A stretch of DNA of 64,000 bases, taken from Phragmites australis. Its lineage: Eukaryota > Streptophyta > Magnoliopsida > Poales > Poaceae. Under the pieces are notes generated by a model. It did no database searches, was not told the DNA's origin, and saw nothing but the letters and a program-made list of their open reading frames with translations. Below are positions 48,767 to 61,179 of the stretch, piece after piece (positions within the stretch are counted from its first letter, which is position 1; every line of letters begins with the position of its first letter). The DNA lies in NCBI RefSeq assembly GCF_958298935.1, contig NC_084933.1, positions 13,251,001-13,315,000 on the forward strand. The letters are read 5' to 3'. The translations under genes and the position numbers were made by a program.

Positions 48767-49502
48767 TTAGTGCTACGCGATTGGCCGTGAAGCATGAATA
48801 GCCATGTTATGACCTGAGAGAACGTGAAAGCAATAGAGGGTACGTGAAAGCAAGTTAATTAGTAGGAATCATGTTTCAAAGCAAGCACTTGTCGCGTCAT
48901 GGAAAACCATCTATACTGGTTTAACAATGTGTAGATGCTACGTTGCTGCCTTGAGCTCTTTTTGCACGGTTTGTGACGATGCATTTATCAAGAAATAGAC
49001 AAAGTCTAACGACTTAATTGGGCTGCACTTTTTTCCACCTATTGTGCCGGTAGGGTGCTACAAATCGGGCATGTTTGGTTCTGCCTCCAATAGACCAACT
49101 AATTACATTTAACTTTATTCCAGTTTTCTTCAGCGCGCCATGGTTGACTCGTACCGATTCATCGTACCGCCAGCTAGTGCAAAAACCTACTGTATCTATC
49201 AACAGGGCACAGAAATACTAGAAGCTCTTCAACAGCCCAAGAGACGTTGGAATTTATATGCCCATGTTTTCCAAGGCGTGAAATTTTGGAGTGTTGTTGG
49301 TGGCAACCTCTGCTCTGACCACAATAAATGTGTTGCAAAAATTAACAATAGAAAATGGCAGGGTTTGGATGATGCCAGGTAATAGGCAGATCGTCATGTA
49401 GTGCTCATCAGCCTTATGTCACCCTATAGATAATTAGCTTAGCGGCATAGGTAATCTATCGGTCCATCCAATCACAAGAAATATTTAATTTTGGAGATGA
49501 AA
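48767..49502. other. Intergenic, no gene seen
   Basis: An 80-codon frame at 49140-49382 (plus) shows no domain I recognise and has no coding partner nearby. I do not call it a gene. Confidence 0.4.
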
Positions 49503-50700
49503 AATGTTTTTTAATGTTGTGTTAAAAAGCGAGTTTATTTACTTTATCTTCAAATAGACACGAGGGACTAATGTGCCCCTAAGTCGCATATACATGCTCG
49601 TTCTGTTATTTCTTTAGGAGTTGCGGAGGGATCAAGTGTAAGGTCTGATTTTTTTGTGTTATTCTTTTTTTTAACTAAATTCTTATGTTTTTCTGCGTTT
49701 TCTTCGAACCATCATTCCCCTCTCTCTATATATATTTCATTTGTGAATTCGAAGAGCCCCCCTTGGAGTTTTACATGCACTTTGGAGCTAAAAATCATTT
49801 ACAGGAAGACTGAAGACACATGTCCGACGCTTTATAAAAAAAAAAGGTTATTTTGATGTTGTGTTTTTTTTAAAAAAAACAAGGTTTTTTTTTTTACTTT
49901 ATCTTCAAATAGACCTGAGCAACAAATGTGCCTCTAAATCAGAGATGGTCAAATGGGCGGTCCGGCCCGGTACAACACGGGCCTACTGAGGTACGGCCCG
50001 TTTAGGCACGACCCGTTAGCTAAATGCTTCGTGCTGTGCCGGTCCACGTACTTCGACTCCAGCTCAGGCATGACCCATTTAAGATTAAACTGTGCACTGT
50101 CGGCCCGCAGCACGGTACGCTCGATGATTTTTTTTAGCCTGTCAGGCCGTGAAAATTAAAAAAGATCACAAAAACTTACTTTCACTTAGAATCGAACATC
50201 CGATCTTATACTTATGAGTCAAACACACTGTCATTGCATCATATATTTTATATGGTATTAGATCTAAATAAATTATATAAAATACTAAAAAATATGAACA
50301 GTTAAACGGTCCGTGCCGTGCCGGTCCGTCGTGCCGCTGCTCCGGCCCAGGCGCAGCCCAAATCGTCATGCCATACCGGCCCGACCCGTTAACCGTTGTT
50401 CGTGTCGTGCCTGGATCATACCAATAGTATTATGTCTCGGATCGACTTATTTAAACATCTTTACTCTAAATTGCCTATAGATGATCGTACCATAGGAGTT
50501 GTGGAGGGATTATTGCGTAAGGTCTAATTCTTTTGTGTCATTCTTTTTTTAATCAAATTCATATGTTTTGCTGCATTTCCTTCGAACCATCATTTCTATA
50601 ATGTTTTTTCATTTATGCGTTAGAAGAGGCCCTTGGAGTTTTACATGCATTTTGGAGGTAACAAATCATTAGCAGGGCGACACGTGTCCATTTATCTTAC
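49503..50700. repeat. Segmental tandem duplication, about 340 bp
   Basis: Copy A (about 49503-49843) and copy B (about 49844-49939 plus 50464-50700) share ACTTTATCTTCAAATAGAC, AGGAGTTG(C/T)GGAGGGAT, CTTCGAACCATCATT and CTTGGAGTTTTACATGCA in the same order. Copy B is split by the hAT-like MITE at 49940-50463; copy A is not. Confidence 0.85.
49940..50463. mobile_element. hAT-like MITE with 8-bp target duplication
   Basis: CTCTAAAT occurs immediately before (49932-49939) and after (50464-50471), the 8-bp duplication typical of hAT elements. The ends, CAGAGATGGTCAAATGGGC and the complement of TAAAGATGTTTAAATAAGTC, form an imperfect inverted repeat. The interior is rich in GGCCCG words such as CCGGCCCGG and CGGCCCGACCCG. 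There is no transposase. Confidence 0.85.
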
Positions 50701-50925
50701 TAATTTCAGTTGATAAAGCCAAAATTGATCCGACGGAAACATTAATATCTCAGTACCAAATATTTATTATCCGATGAAAGAAAAACAAACCAAAAGAGGA
50801 GCTTTGAAGGCTTCAAACTGACTGGCCCTGGCGCTCCCCCTCGTCAACGGCTTTGTCTTCTTCCTCTTCCTTCTCCTTTTCTTCTCCCCCAACCTCTTCT
50901 CCCTCCTCTGAATTCCTCGCACCTA

Positions 50926-50928
<3 letters not shown>

Positions 50929-50958
<30 letters not shown>

Positions 50959-50970
50959 TGTATATACCAA
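50929..50970 (+). promoter_or_regulatory. Putative core promoter of the RIN4-like gene
   Basis: A (CT)n tract at about 50929-50945 and a (CG)n tract are followed by TATATACC at 50961. This lies about 835 bases upstream of the start codon, leaving room for a long leader (51000-51796) that contains several upstream ATGs. The transcription start is inferred, not seen. Confidence 0.35.
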
Positions 50971-51796
50971 AAAACATACTTCTGAAGCTGCGATCTCAGA
51001 AGAAAGGATCCGCCTTTGACTTCTTTTTTGGTGATTTGGGTACTTCCTGCGGGGATTCGAGTGCTTTCTTGGAGAAATTTGAGTTTCTGGAGAGGGTTTC
51101 TGTTTTCGCTTGAGAGATTTGTGCGGAGGGATTCACCTTGATCCATTTTCTTGGAGAGTTGGTGTTCTTAGCGTGAAAGAATCGAACTTTGGCTTTTCCT
51201 TGGGTGGCTTCTTATGCTTTGTTGAAGAAATCGCTTCGTTTCTTTAGGGAGGATTGGTGGTTGAATGTTTGTTCAGTTTGAGTAGTTGGAAGTGTGGCAG
51301 GAGGCACCTTCAATTGGGGTGGTTTTGGTGGTTTTCTGAAGAATTGAGTGCCAAATTTGTCACCTGCGCTTCTTGTTTTCTTGGGAGGGTTTGGTGGAAG
51401 AGCTTCCTTCAATCCAGTTCCACCTTTAGATGGATTTAGTTAGTTGAGAGGCATCTTCAGTTTGTCCTTGGTAAAAAGGCATAAACTTTTGAGTTCTGTG
51501 ATCCTTTCCTGGGAGGATTTGGGGTGGAAGGAGCCATCTTTTGGTGCTACTTTCTGGTGGTTTGATCTAGGGCTGTCTAGGTGGTTGAGATGAAAGGAGC
51601 ACTGTGCTAATTTTTGTTCAGGAAAGAGTCCAATTTAGTACTTCTCTGGGGAAATTTTGGCACTACTGTAGTTCTGTGCTTTCCTTTGGAGAACCGTGGT
51701 CTGTTCCTCCAAGAATTTGGGTGAAAAAGGAGCTAGTTTCAGAATTTTCTTTGTACAGACAGTGCTCAATTCCACCTCGCAGATCCAAAGTGACCG

Positions 51797-54700
51797 ATGG
51801 CGGTGAGTAAATCATTTCTGATCTCGCATACTTGTCATGTTTAAATTTTGAGTTATTTGTATCTTGGTACAGCATAATACATTATGATTTGATCGAGGGC
51901 ATTTGATATGTATGTCTTATGAATTATGATAGCTAATTGACTAGTTAGAAATAGAGTGGTTTAGGTAGATACTTTTGTTCAGCCTTGTCTTGTTCAAGTT
52001 GGAGAAATTTTAGACATTTCATGTTTGCGCATGTTTTTGCTATAGTTTTGATTTTAAATAGTCTGTTTGGAAGAAAAAGGGAGGCGTACAGAGACCTAGA
52101 ACTATTGTTGAATGAGCAGTGTACTTACAACCTGTCTTAGAGCAACTCCAACCTGCTGCCTATCCAACTCCCCATTGTCAAAAATAGAGATCGACCCAAA
52201 AAGACAGCTCTCCAACTGCCTTGCTATATTTAGGCGCTCCCTATCCACTCCGTCTTGCTGGCCACATCTAGCGAGTGGGAGAGGCTCGCTATCTCCGTTC
52301 GCTATTCGCTACTAGACGATGACATGTTGACCCGTGTGAACAATACTCGTCAGCTCTAAACTTTTTTTCTCATCTTCTCTGTTCAAAATAGTGGTTTTTT
52401 GTTGCTTTAAAAATCCTAGAACTTTCTGTACGTGTTTCATAATTTATGTGCAATCCATTTTGATTGGATTCACCTAAAAATCCAGTGTAGAATTTAAACT
52501 AAAGTTATCCAAAAAATACTACTTTTATAACTTCTAATAATTGTTAGGGTCACAAATAAATTCCCAAAAATCTAAGAAAATTCACTAATATTCTTCTTAT
52601 GTGATGGACTAATTTCTAGAATTATTTTCAGCCCTAGGTTATATGATGAAAAATGATTCTTTTGTAATGATATATTTATATGCATTTTTATCATTCAATG
52701 TGACATTCTTCTTCAATTCAATTTGAATTCAAACATATACAAAATTTAGCCGTTGGAAATATAGCCATTGCAAATAATTTTTATTTATAGGATACTAATA
52801 AAATAGAGGTGAGTGGAATTTAGAGAGCGAGATTTAAGGAATCGGTTTGAGTGCGCTGACAAATAGAGAGTGGAATTTGGATAGGAAGCTTCCTATGTAG
52901 GAGAATAAGGAGCCAAATCTGAGGGGTCAATTAGAGATGCTCTTAGTATGTTCTTGTGTGAACTGTTTCTGCTATGTATGCTAGGTTTATTTATGTTCTA
53001 GGTGTTTTTTTTTTCTAAGATTGATGGATAGCAAATGCTTTCCCAGAGAGGGGACATAAATCATAGTTGAAACTACTGAAACGGCAAAATTTCCCAATAC
53101 TAAAGTAGAGTGCACTTGATCCAGATTAATCACATGACTTATTCTCTTCTTTTGCATGTACCATATAATTCATAAGTATCCTTTTGCACAGCAATCTACA
53201 AATATGCATTGTTGTCGAAATATCCCAGTGTTTAGGGGTTTCAATTCTCATTATTTCAGAAATAATGATTTCCGGAGTCCTGACTGTGAAGTCCTTAGCG
53301 TAGTTTGGGATGTTCAAGAACCCTTTTATATTTGCCAATTCTTTTCTCGCAAACTCATAAATATCCTAGAAACAGATGGATGATTTACATGCTTGTAAAT
53401 CATAATCCTTAGTTTTAGGAACCGAAGCTCAGTTGGTTGAGAATGCGGATGTATGCATAGACCACCCAAGTTTGAGTTCTCTTTGACGTGAATTTAGATG
53501 TTTATTTCTTCTTATTTACAATGTCATATAGTTCCTCTTAGGTTGATTGAGTTTTTTTTTATAATCCTTAGTTCCTCCAAAAAGTTCACAAGCTTTTACA
53601 ATTGATATGCTTTAAACAGCAACCTGAAATTCCTCCATTTGGGGACTGGGAAATCACTGGCAACACCCCTTACACACAAAAGTTCGAGGATGCACGGAAG
53701 AACAAGAAAATAGGAATTCCTTCCAACCCAAATGATCCAAGGCAGCATCCCGAACCTCCTCGCAAGTCGCCTTTGCATCCATCGGCGTACAAAGCTGATC
53801 CTCAAAACCAAGGCCCAAGGAATCCACCGCATCGAACAAGACCTGAAACTGATCCACATCGATACACCGAACACCCTACTCACCGTGAGCTTGCACCAAG
53901 AAGGCATGCAAATCCTCAGAAGGAGCAAGGGGGGAATGCCAGTGCACCGAGAAGCCCTTACAGAGCAGCTGCTGGGTCTGCTTCGCCAATGCAGGCAAAC
54001 AACCAATCAAGGTCGAAGCACAGGTCGACGGGAATGCAGACTCCAGAAAGGAGGACATCGTTGGAGGGGCATGGACAGCATACTCCTGGAAGGAGCAGGA
54101 TGAAGCAGAGCGGCCGAGGCTACGAAGTAATACCTTTCTGATCCTTGGCTTTTCGTTAGTCTGGAAATAGTTGGGCTAGAAGTGCCTGCAGAGTAATGTA
54201 TTGTTGCTTTTGCATTTGTGAATCCAGCCTGAAGAGGAAGTGGCTGTACCGCCCTTTGGTGACTGGGATGAGGCAAATGCAGCATCCGGCGAGAAGTATA
54301 CTGGTATCTTCAACAGGGTGAGGAATGATAAGTTATCACCTAACACTTCTGCCAGGCTACCATCAACTGCTACCGGTGGCCAGGAAAATAAGGTGAAACA
54401 GGTATGTAAAAGCTTGTCCAAAGTAAAATGTCGAAAATTCAGGCTGTCATAGGATTTTTCCGCTCAAACCTTTGTTTGATTTATGATTTCCTACAGAACA
54501 AGGGCAATGCTAGCTTTAATATCATGTATTATGTCTGATAGATGATATGTGATAAACTAAATAGTAATATGCAATTTGGTTATAAAATTCTATGGCAGTC
54601 GGTAACTAATCCCTTTTGTGCTGGCCCACTCTTCTTTCTGATATGTGAATATTAAATCATGATGCCTTTAAATTGGCTAAGTCCACGATGTTAATTTATG

Positions 54701-54903
54701 ATGCCTTTAAATCTTCAGATGATTGGATTTTCCTTCAATATATTAAGACAAACATGAAAAGCCCTCTTATGAAGATCAAATCGTTTATGCTCAGCACAAG
54801 TAACATTGTGTGTCTCTAATTCATCCGTCATGTGATACAGAGTAATTTAAGGACTGATCTTTTTTCTCTTTTTCTCCAGACGTGTCCTTGCTGCATACTT
54901 TGA
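51797..54903 (+). CDS. RIN4-like: RIN4-like NOI-domain immune regulator
   Basis: Four coding exons give 236 residues: 51797-51802 (Met-Ala only), 53620-54126, 54228-54401 and 54880-54903. All borders are GT..AG and every junction is in phase. Two NOI domains are present. The N-terminal one has IPPFGDW (6-12) followed by YTQKFEDAR (20-28). The C-terminal one has VPPFGDW (178-184) followed by YTGIFNRVR (195-203). Both fit the [LVI]PxFGxW cleavage signature known for the bacterial protease AvrRpt2 on RIN4. The protein ends in TCPCCIL; the cysteines are the expected palmitoylation site anchoring RIN4-family proteins to the plasma membrane. The middle is basic and Pro/Arg/Ser-rich, as usual for this disordered family. 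RIN4 is a negative regulator of basal immunity guarded by NLR receptors; which role this homologue has is not visible. The ATGGCG mini-exon directly before a GT donor supports the start. Nothing is broken. Confidence 0.9.
52140..52942. mobile_element. 803-bp Tourist-like element in RIN4-like intron 1
   Basis: It is flanked by TTA at 52137-52139 and 52943-52945. The ends GAGCAACTCCAAC and the complement of GAGCATCTCTAA are inverted repeats of the PIF/Harbinger type. No transposase frame is present. It sits well away from both splice sites. Confidence 0.82.
53415..53560 (+). mobile_element. Au-type SINE with 13-bp target duplication
   Basis: The tRNA-like head has an A box (AAGCTCAGTTGGTTGAGAA, about 53425-53443) and a B box (AGTTTGAGTTC, about 53470-53480). 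A body with TTCTTCTTATTTACAATG follows, and the tail is poly-T (53552-53560). This order is that of the Au SINEs of grasses. ATAATCCTTAGTT stands on both sides (53402-53414 and 53561-53573), a perfect 13-bp duplication from L1-type priming. It lies about 60 bases before the acceptor of RIN4-like exon 2. Confidence 0.88.
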
Positions 54904-55257
54904 GAAAATGAAGATAGGATCTAAAGATTCATGGAGAATCCGATGCTACTCATGGATCAGATCACTATTCTTGTGAAGATTTTTGTTCACCGAACTCGTT
55001 TGTCATGTGCTACTCTTGTTTGTTGTTGGTGTGAGTATGTATTTGTAATTGAATTGTTGTCTCGTTTAAGTTCTTTGCTTATTTGGAACATACATAGGAT
55101 GCCATTCAGATCTGTAAAGTATGGAGTGCGAATTCCCTTGCTGATAATAGAAGGTCTCTCGAAAAGTATCCAGAGATTCCATACCGATTATTCAGATATA
55201 AGCTAAAGCGTGCTTCCTTGTAATTGCATAAAATACAAGTTATTTTGGATATGCTAT
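54904..55257 (+). other. 3' flank/UTR of the RIN4-like gene
   Basis: No gene is seen. It carries the presumed 3' UTR. No canonical AATAAA was found; GCATAAAATACA at 55226 is a weak candidate signal. The LTR element begins directly afterwards. Confidence 0.35.
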
Positions 55258-55602
55258 TGTTGGGGAATGTTCTGGCCTGAAAATATTTAGACGGTGCACT
55301 GTGGTATTACTATCGTTGTCATAGTATCTTAGCTACCATGTGATATGTGAAGGGGTGAAATATTAAAAGTACCCCTCTAGATATATGATTGTAATATAAT
55401 ATCTTATGAGCATGTTGGTAATTTTTTTCTATTCATTCTCTTTATAAATATGCCCTCCAAAATTAGGAGAGGGGGGACCCAGTGGTTTTTTCCCATTACA
55501 CAAACGATATATCTCTCGCTCTCTCCTTTCCACTCGCAGACTCTGTCTCCAAGCTTGAACCTCCACTTATGAGTGAGGCTCTTACCGTATCTGTTCGGGG
55601 CA
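55258..55602 (+). repeat. 5' LTR of the repeat-filled element
   Basis: It starts TGTTGGGGAATG. A TATA box TATAAATA lies at 55443. The 3' boundary is approximate: GTTCGGGGCA at 55593-55602 is the best CA end I can see, and no primer-binding site was recognised behind it. Confidence 0.6.
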
Positions 55603-56804
55603 CGCCCTACGTGTCCTAAAAGCGAGAGAAAGCACCAAGTGTCGCGAGCAAGACGCCGGCGTGCAGGCTACCTCCGGCTCGGATGTGTCATCACCGCGCG
55701 AGCAGGGGCGGTTTGATGCACGTGCAGCGACCACACCCTCTGTGCAAGTGAGTTGTGGCCAAAACTGTGTGCGTACGCGCACGCCAGCTCGTACTTGGCT
55801 ACACCTGCAACTACGAGCTGGAGTACGCCCTTGCCCACCCTCCAGAGAGAACGCGAGGGCCTCTCGGGCCCCTTCAAACACGTCTGGGATAAAAGGGGAT
55901 GCAACTGCGAGTGCCACTCCATGAGCACAGCACATTTGGCGTCTTGCTAGTGAAGAGCCCGCGCTTGCATGCCCAGACGAGTGTGAACGACGACTGTAGC
56001 ATGCTACGAGCCGCTCTCGAGATTGTCTGGAGGCAAAGCACGTATGAGTGTGGCTCCCCATGCCCCCTCCGGCCTCGAGCGAAGGCTAACCCATGTGAGA
56101 GCAAAAGCAAAGGTAAAACTCATACGAACCTCCACGCACAAGATAAGTGCATGCACACATTTATTGTGCAACAGTTAGATATACCGTGTTCATTACTAGT
56201 GTCAGCTGTTGTTCAGTTGGACCTGCAAGTGGATTAGCTAGTACTTATGCTAGTATTTTCATCGTCACATGCTATTCTCTGGGCAAGCGTCCACTGCACC
56301 TAGTCACTGTTAGCTTTGGAGTGTTGGAAACCTTCATTTATTAACACTAAAGATCTGCACCCAAGCTAGAAAGATAATGGTGAAAAATGGAGTAGACCCG
56401 TTTAAATACCACAAGATAAGGTTATAAATGCTCCACCGTACATATGGTGATAGAGATAGAGCATGTAGCCAATAAAAAATAGACTATCCCACCTGACGCA
56501 CACACTGTCCACAGCAGAGCATGGCGTCGCAACACTTGACGAAAGCTTTTGCGTTCACACCATGACCTAGGGATATTTACTCTCATGGTGTAAGAAATAG
56601 TAGTATATTTTATTTACCATATGCAGAAGAGATAGTAGCATTCATGTGGACGGTACGGGAGAATATCTCTTAACTTTTGTGGTACCCACGTTTTCTTGGC
56701 GCTAGCAAATTTGTGCCAGCTTGTCAGAACATTTAATGCACCTTTACTGTGATCACTAGCTCCTATGGGTTGTCGTAATACCATACACATATTCTAACAA
56801 ATGC

Positions 56805-57261
56805 ATGCAGCTGGCCGAGGGCAACCTTGAGCGTGTGCTTAGCTTTGATAGGTCCTCGAGTGGCGTCAACATGATGTTCGTCGGGCCGCTACAGAAGTCG
56901 AGCGCTCTGCACCGTCTCCACAGACCACGCCGGAGGACGGGCACTCCGAGATACCTTCATGCTCCACGATGTCTCCACAGCCTCCGCTTCTCCGCACCTC
57001 CACGCGTGAAGCCACCGAGCGAGAGCCTCCCTGAACCACCATGTTGGAGCCTGGCTCGGAGCCTGACCGGACCAGAGCCTCCCCCATACTCCGGAGCCTT
57101 GCCATACTTCGGCCTCGATGGGCTCCGGCCTCGCCGACCTTCGGTGCCTCCATGCCTTGCCATACTCTAGAGCCTCATCGGAGCCCTTCCGCTTGTCGGA
57201 CCACCTCCGCGCTCACTACCGGAGCCCTCCGTGCTCACGATCGAAGCCCTCCGCACTCACT
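56805..57261 (+). repeat. GGAGCCT-rich degenerate repeats
   Basis: GAGCCT, CCGGAGCC and CCTCCGCGCTC-like words recur irregularly through this GC-rich stretch. It resembles the array at 59000-59720 on the other side of the nested solo LTR, so the two were probably one block before that insertion. 55603-56804 shows only GC-mixed sequence with no recognised domain. Confidence 0.5.
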
Positions 57262-57375
57262 GTTGGGTTAAGCACCAAACAAGGAGCACACACAAGTACT
57301 GAAGAGAAGCTAACACTCAGACTCAACACGAACACACACGCGAGCACATGCACACAAAGAAGAAAGCTAATACTG

Positions 57376-58869
57376 TGTAGGGATTGGTGATGTCTTAAGA
57401 GGGGGGTGAATTATGACACTTAGAACTATTTTGCTCCAAAAATAACACAAGATAAATCTATATCAATTTCTATCTAAATATGCTCTAGGTTTATCTAGTG
57501 TGTCTACTCTACTGATCAAAGCGCTTGTAACCTATTTAAGAAGGTAAATTGTAAGTAAGTAAATACAAAAACGTAAATAAGATAGAGAGAGCAAACTCGG
57601 CACAAGGATTTTTTCCGTGGTATCGATGGCATGAATGCCACCCCTAGTCCACATTGGAGCTCCATAAAAAGATATGCTCCCGTTCGGCACCCAGTCATGG
57701 CCTTTGAGCCACCAAGTCACAAAGACAAGACCTCCACCCGGATAAGCCACTAAGCCACCAAAGCAAGGTCTCAACACTAGCCTCTCTTCCGGTTCCTCGT
57801 CGTCGTGATCACTTCGGAGCTTAAGCCCCAAAGGCAAGGATCTTTGTGTCCCCACATAATCACCTTGGCACCGCTCCACACCAAGTCGGAGGGTCAACAA
57901 ACTTGCCGGCGTATCAAGAGGTACAGTGTTGGATCACTCCTTGATCCACTCTCTAGGCAGCAATCACCTAGTAACTCACTCTCTAGGTTTATAAGCACTA
58001 ATCACTCACTAGTCTTGTGCTTAATCGCCTTGGATGATCATTTTAAGCACCTTAGTGGCTTGGATGTCTTCTCAGGTGTATATGAACTTCTCTAGCTCCA
58101 GCTCCCTCAAATGACTAAGTGGAAGGGTATTTATAGCCTCAAACTCGCCCACTAGTCGTTATCCCAATGACTCTGAAAAGTTGTTCATACCGGATGATCC
58201 GGTGAGAACAATAGTACTAACACCGGATCATCCGGTTAGTACATTCTCACAAACTAGCCGTTGGAACCCCACTCAAGCCTCTCTGAACACCGGATACACC
58301 GGTTTATACTCCATTTTCATCATCGAACTTTCCGGTGAGTATACTTTAGCCATCCGAGCTAACATCTTCTCTGTGTAAATTGTTCCGGTGTATTCTCCGG
58401 TGCACATCACTTCATCATCGGACCATCCGGTGCGTTATCCTCAGCCATCTGAGCCAATTCAACCCTCTCTGGAAAATATGCTCTGGTGTACACACATCTT
58501 CAGAGCACCGGACCTTCCGGTGTGGTCACTGCATTCTCCACTTTGCCAACAATGCTCCGGTGCTTTTCTCCGATGTGTTCAAATTAATCACTGGACTATT
58601 CGGTGAGGCTTTCATGCCTCTGTCCCCCTTTGACTAAGATGCTCCAGTGAGTGCAAATACATAGAGCACCGGACCATTCGGTGTAGTCATTTCTCCTGAG
58701 ACTTTTTCCAATTCAATCAAACTTTATCCCAGCTTTGGTGGCTTCTTCATGTATTGCATCTATGAGACCTACTAACATATATTCTTGACAAACATGTTAG
58801 TCCCAATGACTATATTATCATTAATCACCAAAATCACAATCGTGACTTAATAGGGTCATTTTCGCTACA
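57376..58869 (-). mobile_element. Solo LTR nested in the repeat-filled element
   Basis: On the minus strand it begins TGTAGCGAAAATGACCCTAT (58869) and ends ATTCACCCCCCTCTTAAGAC...CCCTACA (57376). The flanks TACTG (57371-57375) and CACTG (58870-58874) match at four of five bases. It is the same family as 20138-21720. The TATA core lies at 58128-58135, and CCGGATGATCCGGTG-type palindromes fill 58180-58690. There are no inner domains, so it is a solo LTR, probably left by recombination between two LTRs. Confidence 0.85.
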
Positions 58870-58999
58870 CACTGCTTACACCACATAAGCTCACAAACTG
58901 AATACACACGAGAGGAACACCTCACGGTTGGAGCTCCGTCCAGCTTCCGAAACCCACTGGCTCTACGATCGGAGTCTGTCTGCCTCGGTACTGACAGAG

Positions 59000-59720
59000 C
59001 CCATCTCCGTCCACCGGAGCCTCCAAGCTGTGCCTTCTCTAGCCTCCAGAGTCTCCGACCATGACTAAACCAGAGCCTCTGAGCCGCGTCCACTCCGGCC
59101 TCCAGAGTCTCCGGCCATAACTACACCGGAGCCTCCAAGCCATGCCTACTCCAGCTTTTGGAGTCTCCGGCCACGATTGCACCGAAGCACCCAGCCGCGC
59201 CACTCTAGCATCGCCTACACTGGTTCCAATGCCTCCGATCATGCCGCTCCGGTGTCGCCTACACCAGCCCTGAAGCCTCCGGCTGCTCCACTCCAGCATT
59301 GCCTACCTCGGCTCCCATGCCTCCAGCATGCCACTCCAGCGTCACCTGTATCGGCCTTCGAAGCCCCCGACCGCTCCACTCTGGCGTCACCTACACCAGC
59401 TCTGAAGCATCCAGCTGTGGCCGGGCCTCCTCCGACTCGCTGCCACACCAGAGACCTCCTCCAAGCTCTGGTCGCGCTGGAGTCTTCCTTCGGCTCAGGC
59501 CACCTCTGTGCTGAAGTTGGAGCTATGACCCACCTCACCGGAGGCCGTGCGTACTCATCAGAGGCCAGGCAATGCTCTAGGCATTCACACCAGAGGCTGG
59601 GCTGCCCTCCGGCTGACTCTTTGTCGGAGGCTGAGCTTCGCATGGCGGAAACCCCTCCGTGCACCTCACCAAAGGCCTTCCGTGCTCCCGCCGGAGGCCT
59701 CACCCAAAGGCCACTCACCC
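59000..59720 (+). repeat. Tandem array A, TCCGGC/GAGCCTCC type
   Basis: Units of about 60 bases with GCCTCCAGAGTCTCCGGCC, CTCCACTCCAGC and GTC(A/G)CCTACACC(A/G)GC repeat with heavy divergence. Open frames on both strands here are by-products of the repeat. Confidence 0.65.
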
Positions 59721-60717
59721 AGAGCTAGGCTCCCCGCCGGAGCTTCACGTCCTTGCCCCGGGCGCTCATGCATTAGATCAGCTAATGTCTGTTTCTTGCT
59801 AGCCTTCATCATTGCACTTAGCTTCCCTATGCATGCACGTTTTGCGAGCTCTGAGCTGCTCGCCAGAGGAGGTGCTCTGGCCATATTCCATGTCGAGGGT
59901 CGAGCTCCTCGCCGGGGGCCTCGCTTCGGCCACCTATCTCGACAGAGGCCGCACTTCAACCGCCACCCTCCGTGCTCGTCGACCGAGAAAACCCGCCTCC
60001 TCAGGCTATGTCGGCTGCTGCAAGAGCTCGAACAAGCTAGCTTGCCCCTATAACCTGTGAGCAGCAATGCGAATTAGCATCTTGGGCTGCATGGGGTAGG
60101 TTGGCTACATGCATAATCAATATAATAAGGTACGTGCTAAACCACTAGCGCATAGTCTTTCATGCATTCCTTTGGAAGGTAGGTGTTACCCTGCTAGTGC
60201 ATGTTCTTTGCATGCATATCCTTTACAAGGTAGTACTGGTGCATGGTCATGCCCATCGCAAGCTGAAAAACCCGGCGACTGGCCAACATGTGCCAAGTGT
60301 CTAAGCGCAACATGTGTATTTAATGTTTAGCAGGCATGCACTCTTTTCCTCACACATAAAAGGAGAAGGGCATTAGGCCACGAGCGCCACGTCTGCATGT
60401 AGCTCTTGTTTTTGTTGTGATATCTGCATGCATGAGCGCATAGTTTTCTCTATTTTTTAGGAACCAAAAATAGGACCTTGAGAGGGCCTGGGAGCAAGGA
60501 GTGGTTGAGACTCAGCTTTGCAAGGACCAAACTGGTGGACCCCCTTCAGGCGTGCGCGAGCCCCTCCAGCCTCGCCGGCTCCACCTCCAGCCCGACAAGA
60601 CTCTGGCCGCGCGTGCCTGAAGTAACGTGCCTGAACTCCTACTGATCACCAGGTACGCCCCACCACTGTCGCCTTAAGTTCAGCATCGCTATTTACTTTC
60701 GACCTTTACACGACATT
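59721..60717. other. Spacer between tandem arrays, no gene seen
   Basis: Mixed composition with GC-rich open stretches but no domain. The duplicated phrase TTGGAAGGTAGGTG / TACAAGGTAGTACTGGTGCATG lies near 60171-60245. Confidence 0.4.
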
Positions 60718-61030
60718 CTACTGCAATTAGCTATTCACTAGCAATGTAAAACATCAAAACTTAAAGTTATACCTTTGTCTGGCATGCGCTAAGAATAGCC
60801 ATCTAACCTAGTCATAACTTATGCTGCAACTAGCTATTCGCTGACAATAGTAGACAACAAAACTTAAGTCATATCTCTGTTCATAGTAGACATCAAAACT
60901 TAAGTTATATCTTAGTTTGGCATGTGGTAAAAATAGCCGTCCGAACTAGTCATAACTTATACTATAACTAGCTATTCACCGATAATAGTAAGGTATCAAA
61001 CTTAGCTTAAGTTATGCCTTTGCTCAAACA
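60718..61030 (+). repeat. Tandem array B, about 110-130 bp units
   Basis: TAGCTATTC(A/G)C recurs near 60728, 60832 and 60970, each followed by GATAATAGTA-like and CAAAACTTAAGTTAT words. Two and a half diverged units are visible. Confidence 0.7.
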
Positions 61031-61179
61031 GTGTATAGACATCAAAACCCTCTTCATCGATAGCATAGCCTCGGTGACGGAGATTCATTAAATACCTCCG
61101 CATGAGGAGATGTCTTAAAAATCTCCTCACCAATAGCATAGCCTTAGTGGCGGAGAGGTCTTAAAGACCTATCATATAA

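Noticed and set aside
53596..54006. A 136-codon minus-strand frame opposite RIN4-like exon 2.
   Set aside because: It is the antisense shadow of a proline/arginine-rich coding exon whose splice phases and motifs are convincing.
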